NCBI GenBank assembly: GCA_963834725.1
Contig: CAWICN010000001.1
Location: 248,001-312,000, forward strand
DNA length: 64,000 nucleotides
Origin: PALSA-693 sp963834725
GTDB taxonomy: Bacteria; Actinomycetota; Acidimicrobiia; Acidimicrobiales; Palsa-688
Direction of reading: 5' to 3'
Part shown: one piece after another, positions 8,051 to 17,762 of the stretch
How the letters are laid out: every line of letters begins with the position of its first letter
Numbering within the stretch: the stretch's first letter is position 1
Notes under the pieces: model-generated
Databases searched by the model: none
What the model was told of the DNA's origin: nothing
The model's input: only the letters and a program-made list of their open reading frames with translations
Made by a program: the position numbers and the translations under genes

Positions 8051-9077
8051 TTCCGACCTCCTCGCTAGTGCTCACATGCAGTGCCGTCCAGCGTAGGCAG
8101 CGAGTGGACCGCCGCGTAGCGGGAGACGCACAACATCAGCCAGAACGTCGCCGACCGCGACGGGCAAGAGCGCACATCGGCAGTGATCTCGCAGGTGATC
8201 CCGGGCGCGTCGCTAAACCACACTGCGGGCGCGGGGTAAGGACGCTGACTCGTCCAGTGGCGGGGCATTTCGGTGCTCGCAACGGCAACGCCGCCGTGAT
8301 CGTCTCGAGGTAGTTGTCGTGATGCACGGGCAGGCGTCGCGGTCATCGGGTGAGCCACCCACGAGCCCCGGCCCCCACGCCGCCGGCAAGGGCGTGATGT
8401 TCCTAAATGCCGTCGACCATCCGTACGGGAAGCGTTCCCCGTTGACCTGACGGCGCCCCACCCCGTCCCGTGCGCCCACGTCAGCGCTGACGGCTTGGGC
8501 GCCGCGGCTCCTCCCTGGACGTCCCACCGCGCCGCGAGTCAGGTGACGGCCAGGTCACGAAGGCGGTACAGCCCACGCGAAGCACAATCCCGGCTACGTG
8601 GTGATTACCCAGCCCCGCCTCCTGGTAAGTCGCGGTCCGGGTGACTCTCCCGTCCCATCGCCCCCTACTTGACAGAGAATGTCCCCACAGAATACCGGCG
8701 GCGCAATCGTCCGAGCGGACGCAGATCGGAACGTAGGTGCATCGCCCCCGTAGTGCGGCCACCAGTTGTTGGACAGACTCGCAAGCAGTCGCCAGAACCA
8801 GAGGCTTCTCTGCCCCACATAGCCGGCGGTAGGGTCGATCGCGGGCGACCCTTCTGGACGTTGTTTTGGAACTCACCTCCGTGCGGTATCGATGCGAGCG
8901 CGGATCGGGCAGTCTGTCGTGCTCGGGTGAGTGGTGCGGCTGGGCGAGGCGTCGCCGCGAATCGCGGGCCCCTATTGTCGCCCACAGGCCGGCGAGTCGA
9001 CCGCCGCAGCCTCATGAACTAACACGGCCACCCACAATGACAGCGGACGACGCGCTCGATGAGCTTAGGCTTGTGGG
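8051..9077. other. 1-kb stretch without a recognisable gene
   Basis: Open frames exist on both strands but none shows a family motif or consistent codon bias, and their translations are Arg/Pro/Ser-rich as expected of antisense GC-rich DNA. I see no strong hairpin or repeat. It is probably degraded DNA. Confidence 0.5.
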
Positions 9078-9254
9078 ATGTTCAAGCATCGTCGGACGCC
9101 GAAGTGGACGGATGGCTCGTTGCGGTGTTCGTTTTGCGGGAAACAACAGGACGAGGTGGACAAGCTGATCGCCGGGCCCGGCGTCTACATCTGCAACGAA
9201 TGCGTCGACCTCTGCAACGAGGTCATCGAGAAGGAACGGACGCCGCGGCGGTAA
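9078..9254 (+). CDS. stand-alone ClpX-type C4 zinc finger protein (58 aa)
   Basis: A 58-residue protein, MFKHRRTPKWTDGSLRCSFC and onward, ending ERTPRR before TAA at 9252-9254. Cys17, Cys20, Cys39 and Cys42 form the CxxC...CxxC zinc site of the ClpX N-terminal domain, and the spacing and the phrases CSFCGK...DEVDKLIAGPGVYIC and CNECVDLC match ClpX. In ClpX this domain dimerises and recruits substrates and adaptors to the ClpXP protease. Here no AAA+ domain follows, so the protein could compete for or adapt ClpX. It is short enough to be missed by length-filtered gene callers. Confidence 0.8.
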   Translation: MFKHRRTPKWTDGSLRCSFCGKQQDEVDKLIAGPGVYICNECVDLCNEVIEKERTPRR

Positions 9255-9656
9255 CCCCCTGTTCCAATGACAGCGGTCATGACACACCAAGCCGATGCGG
9301 CACAACTCCGGTAGCCGACGTAACGGGAAGCGAGAATCAGCCGGCGTTTGGGGCGAGGATCTCGGGCCGTTCGGCTCGAGGGTTATGGGATGGTCTCGGC
9401 CCACTGTTCGCGCAATATGGCCGCCCGCGCATGCGCGCTGCTCGCTGATGCCGGCGCCGTCTTGGCCGGGCAGCAGGACCAAGATTCCTATCTTCTGAGC
9501 CCTTAGGGTGTGGACCGATCCCGCTGGATCTCGGTGGGCGTTGGTTGCTCTAATCGGTCGGTCACGGTCGCGGCGGGAGTCAGCCTTTGAACGCGGTCCT
9601 GGACCGCCAGTGACGCTCGAGACGCTGGGGGCTGCGAAGGGATAGAGTCGGCACCG
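9255..9656. other. intergenic stretch, nothing recognised
   Basis: About 400 bp between the zinc-finger gene and the cyclase remnant. No supported ORF, repeat or strong palindrome was found. Confidence 0.5.
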
Positions 9657-10500
9657 GTGGCGAGGCCGACGGGCACGGCGACATTCCTTTTCACCGATAT
9701 TGAGGGCAGCACCAAGCGCTGGGACACGGACGCGTCGGTCACCGAGGCGCTGGTTGCGGCCCACGACAGACTGGTTCGCACTGTGGTCGAGGGTCACGAC
9801 GGCTACGTGTTCACCACCATGGGCGACGGCTTCGCGGTTGCCTTCCAGCGGGCCTCGGAGGCGGTTGCGGCCGCGGTCGAACTGCAGGAGACGCTTGCCG
9901 GCGAGGACTGGGCGGCGAGTGGTGTTCGGGTGCGGATGGGGCTGCACACCGGTGAGGCGGTCGAGCGTGACGGTGATTATTTCGGCCCGACGGTGAACCG
10001 CACGGCCAGGATCATGGCCCTGGCTCACGGCGGCCAGATTCTCGCCTCGGCCGTCACGGTTGGCCTGGTTCCAGCCTTGGAGACGATGGACCTGGGCGAG
10101 TATCTGCTGCGGGGGGTGGCCCGGCCGGAGCTGTTGCACCAGGTAGTCGCTGGCGGTCTTCCGAGAGAGTTCGCCGCTGCGGGCGGAAGGTGAGGCTCCG
10201 AACAACCTGCTACCGGCTCTCACGTCCTTCGTCGGACGCGAGACAGAGATGGAGGCGCTGGATCGCCGGGTGAAGTCGAGGCGGTTGGTCACCTTGGTGG
10301 GTCCGGGGGGGGCCGGCAAGACCCGCCTGGCCTTGGAAACGGCCACCCATCTGCTCGGGGATTTCCCCGATGGGGTCTGGATGGTCGAGCTGGCGTCCTT
10401 GCGGGACCCGGCCGGGGCCGGAGTGAGGGTGGCCCAGGCCATGGGCCACCACGACCCGGTCGGCGATGTCCTGCAGGCGGGGATGGGCGCGATCGCCTAG
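9657..10500 (+). pseudogene. class III adenylate cyclase-AAA regulator, frameshifted and 3'-truncated
   Basis: The first 175 codons from GTG 9657 are a class III nucleotidyl cyclase domain: FLFTDIEGSTKRWD and TTMGDGFAVAF carry the two metal-binding Asp, and VRMGLHTGEAV follows. A +1 shift near 10171 leads to PLRAEGEAPNNLLPALTSFV, GRETEMEAL and the P-loop LVGPGGAGKTRLAL of an AfsR/MalT-like NTPase. The frame ends at 10498-10500, long before the TPR and LuxR parts usual in this family (about 900-1100 aa). The rest has been replaced by the serine-recombinase region. A C-terminal piece of a protein of the same type is at 18664-19350. Confidence 0.75.
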
Positions 10501-10565
10501 CTTAGCTACTTCCCGGTGAAATTCGAGGGCTGACAGGGCTGTCCCGTTCCCCTTGAGGGGCTGTT

Positions 10566-12341
10566 GTGGCCCGCTCCGGGCCTGTCCCCGTCCCGTTTTG
10601 GCTCCCGGCCCGGCTTTGGGGCCGTTCCCCGCCGTTTGGGCGCGGGAGGAGAAGCCGACGGGACGGGGGTTCAGGCCGATTGGGGCAGGCCGGGCGGTGG
10701 TGGCGACGTGCCCGGCGGTCCGGTGATGGCGGCTGGGATGGGCCGTTCGTTGGCTGGTGTGGTCGATCCGGGCTGATTTTTGGCGGCGATCAGCCCGCTG
10801 ATTTTGTTGGCGTTGTGAGCGAAAATGCCGTAGCCGCACCAGGTTTGGGTTCCGGCCAGGCCGTGACCGCCGACGGAGCCGTCCAGACCCGACACCTCTC
10901 TGTGTCGCAGGCAGAGTGGGAAACGCTCATCGTCGACCACCACTCCGGCTACATCACCTGGGACCAGTACCTCACTAACAAGTCACGCCTGGCCGCCAAC
11001 CGCACCAACACCGGGGCCCGCCCGCCCCGGGAAGGACCGGCCCTCTGCCAAGGGATCATCATCTGCGGGGGCTGCGGAAGGCCCATGGACGTCCACTACG
11101 TCAACCGCCAGCCCCACTACGACTGCACGCACTCCCGCTCCGACCATGTGCGCACCCCGGCCTGCCGCTCGGTGCGAGCCGCCACCATCGACGAGCCCGT
11201 CACCGCCTGCCTGCTCGAAGCGCTCACCGGCGAGGAGATCAGCCTCGCCCTCGCTGCCGCCGACGAGGTCGCCGACCGCCGAGCCCGCCACACCCGCGTC
11301 GCCGAGCTCGCCGTCGAGCGCGCCCGCTATCACGCCGGCCGGGCCGAACGAGCACTACTGGCCGTCGAACCCGAAAACCGGCTAGTAGCGCGCCGCTTCG
11401 AAGCCCGATACGAAGCCCGCCTCCAAGAACTGGCCGAAGCCGACGCCGCCCTCGCTGCCACCCAGACCACCACGACCCCCCTGCCCGACAGAGCCGAACT
11501 GCAGGCCGCCGTCGCCGACCTCGACACGCTCTGGGCGGCCCCCACCACCACCGACCGAGACCGCAAACGCCTCCTGCGAACCCTCATCGCCGACGTCACC
11601 GTCCTCGCTGGCAGCGACCCGGCCAAGATCCGCATCGGGCTCCGCTGGCACTCCGGAGCCAGCGACCAGATCGCCACCGAACGCGTCACCTCCATCTGCG
11701 AAGCCCGTCGCACCCCCGGCCACACCATCGAGTTCATACGCCGCCTCGGCCCCACCACCGACAACGCCAGCCTGGCCGAACAACTCAACACGGCCGGCCA
11801 TCGCACCGGCACCGGCCGACGATTCGACACAGAAGCCGTCCGCGCCCTGCGACGTTCCCACGGCATCCCGCCCGCCGGGCTGCTCGCTGCCGGGGAAGCC
11901 ACCGTCAAAGACGTCGCCACCCGCCTGGGCGTCACCCGCTCCACCGTCATCGCCTGGATCGACAACGGCCGCCTCCCCGCCCGCCGTGATGCCAGCGGCC
12001 GGTTCCTCATCGCGTTCACCCCCGACGTTGAGGCCGCCTGCCGAGATCACATCGCCACCTCCCGCCAGATCCACCCAGATCCCAATAGCCAGCATCCACC
12101 CCAACCCGACGAACTCACCCCCGCCCAGGTCGCCGACCGCCTCGGCATCAGCCGCGACGCCATCTACAACTGGATGACCCACGGCCACCTACCTGCCCGA
12201 TACGGCCCCGGCGGCCACGCCTACATGCACTTCACCCCACAAGTCGAGGCCGAATGCTGGCAGCGCATCGCCCGCTCACCCCAACTACCCCAGGCCGTCA
12301 AGGCCCAAGCCCTACAACAAGTCACAGGAAACGCACTATGA
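10566..12341 (+). pseudogene. large serine recombinase, catalytic domain missing, with two C-terminal HTH domains
   Basis: Recognisable protein begins near 10890 (VSQAEWETLIVDHHSGYITW), the end of the recombinase domain. The zinc ribbon is clear: ALCQGIIICGGCGRPM...YDCTHSRSDHVRTPACRS. A long coiled coil (residues 230-330) follows, then two excisionase/MerR-like HTH domains (TVKDVATRLGVTRSTVIAWI and TPAQVADRLGISRDAIYNWM). The N-terminal resolvase domain with the catalytic Ser is absent; codons before 10880 are unrelated. Without it the product cannot recombine DNA, though it could still bind it. The end abuts a transposase fragment. Confidence 0.75.
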
Positions 12342-12344
12342 AGC

Positions 12345-12788
12345 CACCGTCACCGTGGTATCCGCACGCACACGATCGGTCTTCAGCACCTTATCCTCCG
12401 CGGCCTTGGCCAAAAGCGCCTGGTTCAGGCCCTCCACGGCGGCGGGCCCGCAGCGGGTGACGATCTTCTTCAGCGTCGAGGGGTCCGGGACCGACCCGTC
12501 CAGCGGGATGCGGCAGAACCGCCGCCAGCTGACCGAGTCGGCCACCTCCCGACACAGCGTCTCGAACCCCAGCTTATACTTGTACTTGAGCCACATCAGC
12601 CGCAAGAACGTCTCCATCGGGATCGACCGCCGCCCATGGCGGGCATCGAAAAACGGCAGAAACGGCTGCAACAGCGCCGGATCATCCAACAAGTCGTCCA
12701 CCCGGACCAGCTCGGCGGGCATCCGCAGCACCTCAGGAGGTAGCAGCGATTCCCACAGGCACGGCCCAGGCCCATAGGCTCTGAACAC
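12345..12788 (-). pseudogene. transposase fragment, ISNCY/IS1202-like, N-terminal part only
   Basis: LLPPEVLRMPAELVRVDDLL, GRRSIPMETFLRLMWLKYKY and FCRIPLDGSVPDPSTLKKIV are the N-terminal (DUF772-like) half of an ISNCY-type DDE transposase. The catalytic part is missing: the frame reaches VRADTTV, the start of the DDE core, and runs into the 3' end of the recombinase remnant near 12345. The likely start is GTG at 12788, with GGAAGGAG upstream. No complete terminal repeats were identified. Confidence 0.7.
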
Positions 12789-12886
12789 GATGGCCGAAAC
12801 TCCTTCCAGCACAAGGGGTTTCGGCCATCATCCCAACATTCGCACCCCAGCTGGGGGATCCCCAAACCAGAAAACCCTTACATCAC

Positions 12887-13161
12887 AAGGGATTTCACCC
12901 TTCGAATTTCACCGCCAAGCTTTTAGCGAGCGACCTCAGACCTGCTGAAGCGCCGCGGTCAACTCGAGCGGGGATGGCTGGGGTCTGAGGTCTCTCGCGT
13001 TTTGGCCGGCCGGGATGGCTGCCTGTCGGTGCCGGGCCGGCAAAGCCGGCCCTATGCCGGTCGGTCGATTCGCCAGGCAGAAACGGATTGGTCCCCAATA
13101 GCGTCCTGTGATCAACAAACCCACAGACCCGGCCGCGTCAACGGTCGGAGAGGAGGACACC
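12887..13161 (+). ncRNA. structured leader of element copy A (two conserved stems)
   Basis: Between the transposase fragment and the ATG at 13162 lies a 17-nt arm (12926-12942) that pairs with 12982-12998 (16 of 17 pairs, 39-nt loop). Thirty-five nt later comes a perfect hairpin, GGGCCGGCAAAGCCGGCCC (13034-13052). The same order, stem length, loop size and spacing recur upstream of copies B and C although the 17-nt arms have a quite different sequence there. A small hairpin (AAGGG/CCCTT, 12887-12902) precedes it. Whether it acts as RNA or as single-stranded DNA is unknown. AGGAGG and the ATG follow. Confidence 0.55.
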
Positions 13162-14555
13162 ATGGGGACCGTGGCCAGCCTACTGGCCGAGCATGTGAGC
13201 TTCCGTTGCACCTCGGTAGACCGTATCGGCATCCGCGGGTACATCCCGGGGTTGATGTATGAGGGAGGGGTGGTGAAGTTCCTGCTCAAGCGAGGCAACT
13301 ACATCCCCTCACCGGCCGCGTTGAACCGCAACCGGCGACGGCTGGTGAGCGAGCTCGACGCGCTGGTGGCCGCCTCGGGGGTGCCGGTACTGCGTTTCAA
13401 GGCGGGCCAGTCCAAAGAGAACATGGCCCGCCCTTATCAAGACGGAGCGGCCGCGGCCGGCCGGTTCGGGCTGGTGCTGGTGGGCAAGGCCCAGGAGCGG
13501 ACCAGTTCGTGGCGGGGCTTCGTCGATGACACCCACGCCCGGCATCGGCCCAACCATCCCCATATCACCTGGCGGCGCCAGTCGTCGGTGCCCGACCACT
13601 GGTACCTGTATTTCGCTGACCCCGAGTGGGGCCCGACATCGCTACGGCTGGGCAGCTACGCGCCATACCCGTTGTGGGTCAACGCCAACGGACATGAGTG
13701 GGCCAAGGTTCAGCTGGCCAAGGCCGGCGTCGGCTTCGACGCGCTCGATAACGGTCTACGCCGGGTGGACGACCCCGCCCTGGCTCATCGCGTCTGCGCC
13801 CGCCTCGGTTCCGGTCATGTCCGCGATCTGCTGGCCCGGATGATGGCGGTCATGCCCAACCCGCTCACCGTCGATGATCGCCGGGCCGGCTTCGACTGGG
13901 CGTTCTCCATCGCCCAGATGGAGGTCTCTGACACCGCCGTATTCGACCAGCCCCGCCGGGCCCGGGCCTGGTTCGAGGCGGCCATCGACTGTCATCTGGA
14001 CCTGGGCCGCCCCGAACAGGTGTCACTGGTCGTCGACCGCCAAGTCAGAAACCGCGGCAAACACAAGACCCCGGGACGGTTCGCCACCGAGGTCATCACC
14101 CGCGACGTCGCCCCCCGCATCCAGATCCACTACAAGTCCTCCAAGGCCAAGGCCTACCTCAAAGAAGGCCGGGCTCTCAGAGTGGAGATGACGTTCAACG
14201 ACGCCGACGACTTCAACCTTCACAAGACCCTCAACAGCCACAACTGGCGGGCTCTGCGCCGACTCGGCGCGGATATCGACGCCCGGTTCCTGGCCGCTTT
14301 GGGCGAAGGACAGCCCGGACTGCCCGACCCCGCCACCCTCGAAGCAGTCGTGCTGCCCAGCCTCCACGACGGCCAGCGGGCCCCCGGGTTACGTTTCGGC
14401 GATCCCCGCACCATGGCCCTGCTCGCCTCCGTCGGCTCCTTCGCGCACGTCATCGGCGGGCTCACCAACAAAGCCCTGCGCACCCAGATGGCCGTCCTGT
14501 ACAACCCCGACTACAGCCCCGCACAGGCGACCTACGATCTCCGCCGCCTACGGCT
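13162..14555 (+). pseudogene. element protein, copy A, 5' part (split by a transposon)
   Basis: A 465-codon 5' part starting MGTVASLLAEHVSFRCTSVD, preceded by GAGAGGAGG. It is a distant homologue of copies B and C: shared features in order are H-W/H-Y-x-Y followed by DPEWG/DREFG, NGHEW/NGREW, AGVGF/AGVGY, LDN/YDN plus VDD, then a Y-K...LR-V/I-E...N module (IQIHYKSS...ALRVEMTFND). The 3' end, a winged-helix domain, resumes at 17839 after an inserted 3.28-kb element; joining DLRRLRL to KGFIERIPHTNTYRVT restores the reading frame. I know of no named function. Multi-copy occurrence and mobile surroundings suggest a transposition or replication protein. Confidence 0.65.
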
Positions 14556-14725
14556 TGTTAGCGGCGTGACTGGCTGATCATCCGCGAGGCGGGTTCGGCG
14601 ACGGTGTTTGCGCGTGGGTCTGGGTGGCGTGGTGGTGTTGGGGGCGGTGAGGATGAGGGGTCCTTGTTCGCGAGGGGACCCCTCCCGCTGCGATTGGTCT
14701 CTCGGTCGGGAGGGGCCCCAAGGCG

Positions 14726-15370
14726 GTGTTGCCACCTGTGTCTATGGTATGGCCTTGCTCGTTGTCGGTCGATGAGTATGCGCAGGCTGGCCGGGCGGTG
14801 GAGTTCCCGCGACTGGACTGCGCGTCGTGTTCGCGGCGGTTGGGTTTCTGGTCGGGCTATTGGCGCGATGTCCGGGCGGGGGGCCGCTGTTGGCGGATAT
14901 GGGTGCGCCGGGCCCGGTGCGCAAGTTGTGGGGTAAGCCATGCGTTGCTGCCGGCGTTTGTGCTGGTCGGACGGCTGGATGTGGTGGAGTCTGTTGGTGC
15001 GGTGATCGAGCGGGTCGCGGCCGGGCCGGTGGGGGTGCGACCGGCGGCTGAGGGTGTGGCGGTCCCGTTCACGACGGCTCGGGGATGGTGGCGGCGTTTC
15101 GCGTCGTCGGCTCAGCGTCTGGCGGTGGCGTTCGCGGCGTTGGCTGTCGAGTTGGGCGGTCAGATGCTGGCACCGGCTGTGGATGTCGAGTGCTGGGCGT
15201 TGGATGCGATCAGGGCGTCGTGGGAGGCGGCGCTGTCGCTGCCGGGATGGGCGGCGATGGGCCTGTGGCGGTTCGCGTCGGCGGTGAGCGGCGGGAGGCT
15301 GGTCGCCACCAACACGGATTCGCCCTGGTTGATCGTCGGCAAACGTCGTTTCATGCCTCCGGTCCCCTAA
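14726..15370 (+). CDS. DUF6431-like zinc-ribbon/HTH protein of the transposon
   Basis: About 214 aa from GTG 14726 (ATG 14744 is an alternative). Two CxxC pairs, LDCASCSRRLGFW and RARCASCGVSHALLP, form a zinc ribbon at residues 30-75. VPFTTARGWWRRFASSAQRL (residues 115-135) looks like a helix-turn-helix. The combination and its place upstream of a transposase and an ExeA-like ATPase fit DUF6431 as I recall it. The role is unknown; by analogy with TniQ/TnsD (zinc finger plus HTH) it could pick the target. It ends 27 bp before the transposase start. Confidence 0.65.
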   Translation: MLPPVSMVWPCSLSVDEYAQAGRAVEFPRLDCASCSRRLGFWSGYWRDVRAGGRCWRIWVRRARCASCGVSHALLPAFVLVGRLDVVESVGAVIERVAAGPVGVRPAAEGVAVPFTTARGWWRRFASSAQRLAVAFAALAVELGGQMLAPAVDVECWALDAIRASWEAALSLPGWAAMGLWRFASAVSGGRLVATNTDSPWLIVGKRRFMPPVP

Positions 15371-15397
15371 TCGGGGGGTTTGAGAGGAGGAACTGGC

Positions 15398-16756
15398 ATG
15401 GAAACTGACATGGCCGAGGCGGTGGCATTGCACCGCTGGGCGGTGATCGCGGAGGCGACCGCCGAGCGATTGAGTCCAGCCGAACGCGGTGTGGTCGTGC
15501 GGCGAATGGCCGAGCAGGCCCATTCCCATCCCGATGGCAGCGGCCGCCGTTACAGCCGGGGCACGATCGACCGCTGGATCCGGGCGTGGCGGGCCGGCGG
15601 CCTAGATGCCCTGCGGCCTTCGCCTCGCTCGGATGTGGGGACGGTGCGTGCCCATCCGGAGCTGGCCGGCGAGGCGGTGGCGTTGCGTCTGGAGCTGCCC
15701 TGTCGTTCAGCGGCGCAGATCGCCTCGATCCTGTTTCACCGTCACGGGGTGGCCGTCTCGGAGCGGACGGTGAGAGATCAGCTGCGTCGGCGCGGTGTGC
15801 ACCGCGAGGCGCTGGAGGCGGAGCCGACGGTTTTCGGCCGCTACGAGGCCGCCCAGGCGAACGAGCGGTGGATCACCGATGTGCTCGTCGGCCCCTGGGT
15901 CCCCCATCCCAAGGTCGACGCGTCGGTGCGGACCAAGCTTTTCTTGATCGTAGACGACCATTCCCGCCTGCTGGTCGACGGGGTGTTCTACGCGTATGAG
16001 AACGCCCGGGCCTGTCAAGAGACGCTGCGGCGTGCCATCGTGCGCCGCGGGACGCCCGAGGTCCTCTATGCCGATAACGGGGCCCCTTTCCGCAACGCCT
16101 GGCTGGCCCGCACCTGCGCCGTGCTGGGGATCCGGCTGGTCCACTCCCAGCCCTACTCGCCCGAAGGCCGGGGCAAGCAGGAGAGACTGAACCGCTACAT
16201 CCGCGAAGCGTTCATCTCCGAGGCCAACCATCAAGGCATCGACAGTCTCGAGGCCCTCAACGACCTGTTCGCGGCGTGGGCCGAGCAGGTCGCCAACCGG
16301 CGCACTCACGCCGAGACCGGGGAGCTGCCGATCAGCAGGTTCGAGCGCAGCGGCCCGCACCGCCAGGCCGACCCCGACCGGCTGCGAGAAGCGTTCCGCT
16401 GGTCGGTCACCCGCAGGGTGACCCGCACCGCCACCGTCCCCTTGGAAGGCAATCACTATGCGGTGGACCCGTCCCTGGTCGGCCGGCGGGTTGAGCTGCG
16501 CTACGACCCCGAAGACCTCACCAAGATCGACATCTACTACGAAGGCCGCCCGGCCGGTGTGGCCACCCCGTTCGTGATCGGACGGCACACCCATCGGGCC
16601 GTGCCCCAAGCCGCCCGGCCGACGCCGACGCCCACCGGCGTGGACTACCTCGGCCTGGTCGCTGCCGCACACGAGGAGGCGGCCGGCACCGGGGCCAAGA
16701 TCGACTTCACCCAACTCACCGTCTTCGAGCTCCCCGACGGCCAGGAGACGCAGTGA
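15398..16756 (+). CDS. DDE (rve-fold) transposase of the 3.28-kb element
   Basis: A 452-aa transposase starting METDMAEAVALHRWAV; GAGAGGAGG lies 8 nt upstream of ATG 15398, which beats the in-frame TTG at 15380. N-terminal HTH domains (SRGTIDRWIRAWRAGGLDAL, SERTVRDQLRRRGVHR) are followed by the RNase-H-like core. The catalytic residues are visible as WITDVLVG (Asp), VLYADNGAPF (Asp) and RGKQERLNRYI (Glu). The C-terminal part resembles the beta-barrel domain of Mu/Tn552-type transposases. Its stop overlaps the ATPase start (GTGA), so the two are translationally coupled. Confidence 0.85.
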   Translation: METDMAEAVALHRWAVIAEATAERLSPAERGVVVRRMAEQAHSHPDGSGRRYSRGTIDRWIRAWRAGGLDALRPSPRSDVGTVRAHPELAGEAVALRLELPCRSAAQIASILFHRHGVAVSERTVRDQLRRRGVHREALEAEPTVFGRYEAAQANERWITDVLVGPWVPHPKVDASVRTKLFLIVDDHSRLLVDGVFYAYENARACQETLRRAIVRRGTPEVLYADNGAPFRNAWLARTCAVLGIRLVHSQPYSPEGRGKQERLNRYIREAFISEANHQGIDSLEALNDLFAAWAEQVANRRTHAETGELPISRFERSGPHRQADPDRLREAFRWSVTRRVTRTATVPLEGNHYAVDPSLVGRRVELRYDPEDLTKIDIYYEGRPAGVATPFVIGRHTHRAVPQAARPTPTPTGVDYLGLVAAAHEEAAGTGAKIDFTQLTVFELPDGQETQ

Positions 16757-17568
16757 GCCCGGCGCCGTGGGCGGCCCACTTCGGGCTCAAGCGCACCCCC
16801 TTCGGCAAGTCCATCCCGGCCAAGGACCTCTACAACCGGCCCGCCCACCAAGAAGCCATCGCCCGCATCAACTTCTGCGTGGTCGAGAACGCCCTGGGGG
16901 TGATCACCGGAGACGTCGGAGCCGGAAAGACGGTCTCGGTCAGAGCCGCCGTCTCCGCTCTTGACCCCACCCGACACCAGATCATCTACATCTCCAACCC
17001 CGCCTTCGGCACCAGAGGCCTCTATGTCACCATCGTGCGGGCCCTGGGCGATCAGCCCCGCTACCAACGCGCCGAGCTGATGGTCCAAGCCGCCGATCTG
17101 CTCGCCGCCGAAACCGCAGAGCGTCACCGCCGAGTCGTATTGATCGTTGATGAAGCACATCTCCTTCAGCCCGCCCAGCTCGAGGAACTGCGGCTTTTGA
17201 CCAACGCAGACATGGACTCCACCTCGGCGTTCGCCGGCATCCTGGTCGGCCAGCCCACCCTCAACCGTCAGCTGCGCATGGGCACCTTCGCCGCGCTCGA
17301 CCAGCGCATCGCCAGCCGCTTCACCATCCGCCCCATGGACCTCGCCGAGTCGGCCGCCTACCTGCGCCATCACCTCGCCCTGGCCGGCAGAGACGAGCCG
17401 CTCTTCGCCGACGACGCCATATCCCGCCTGCAGCGAGTTGCCAACGGACTGCCCCGGGCGCTCAACAACGCCGCCACCGCCGCCCTCATCGCCGCCGCCG
17501 CCGACAACAAGGACCTCGTCGACGACGCCTGCGCCAAAAAAGCCGTCGCCGAACTCACCCGAGACTGA
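16753..17568 (+). CDS. ExeA/TnsC-like AAA ATPase of the element
   Basis: 271 aa from GTG 16753. Walker A is GDVGAGKTVSVRA (residues 53-65) and Walker B is VVLIVDEAHLL (about 129-139), with the sensor region VGQPTLNRQLR and the arginine-rich DQRIASRFTIRPM. The opening HFGLKRTPFGKSIPAKDLY is typical of ExeA-like transposon ATPases. In IS21, Tn7 and Tn5053 such ATPases bind target DNA and activate the transposase. It forms one operon with the transposase and the small downstream ORF. Confidence 0.87.
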   Translation: MSPAPWAAHFGLKRTPFGKSIPAKDLYNRPAHQEAIARINFCVVENALGVITGDVGAGKTVSVRAAVSALDPTRHQIIYISNPAFGTRGLYVTIVRALGDQPRYQRAELMVQAADLLAAETAERHRRVVLIVDEAHLLQPAQLEELRLLTNADMDSTSAFAGILVGQPTLNRQLRMGTFAALDQRIASRFTIRPMDLAESAAYLRHHLALAGRDEPLFADDAISRLQRVANGLPRALNNAATAALIAAAADNKDLVDDACAKKAVAELTRD

Positions 17569-17570
17569 CA

Positions 17571-17762
17571 ATGACCGGCACACACCGTCACACCCAAACC
17601 CGGATCGTCATCATCATCGACGTCCACGACCAACCCCTCCACACCGTCCTCATCTGGGCCCGCCAGTCCGCCCACCAACTCACCCAACAACTGTGGGACC
17701 ACGGCATCCTCACTCACGTCGCCCGCGTCGAGATCGACGACAACCCCACCCTCAACCGATGA
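17571..17762 (+). CDS. small protein of the element (63 aa), unknown
   Basis: MTGTHRHTQTRIVIIIDVHD starts 2 bp after the ATPase stop, so it is very likely co-translated. It has one beta-alpha-beta-like stretch (IVIIIDVHDQPLHTVLIWAR, QLTQQLWDHGILTHVARVEI) and no known motif. It is the last gene before the right end; about 75 bp follow, carrying only the terminal repeat. Confidence 0.55.
   Translation: MTGTHRHTQTRIVIIIDVHDQPLHTVLIWARQSAHQLTQQLWDHGILTHVARVEIDDNPTLNR

Noticed and set aside
8051..9077. Several overlapping 70-130-codon frames as genes
   Set aside because: They overlap one another in all frames, lack ribosome binding sites and show no family resemblance.
12887..13161. IS110/bridge-RNA element
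   Set aside because: The leader position is similar, but the protein lacks the DEDD RuvC-like and Tnp_20 serine motifs of IS110 transposases. Kept only as an analogy.
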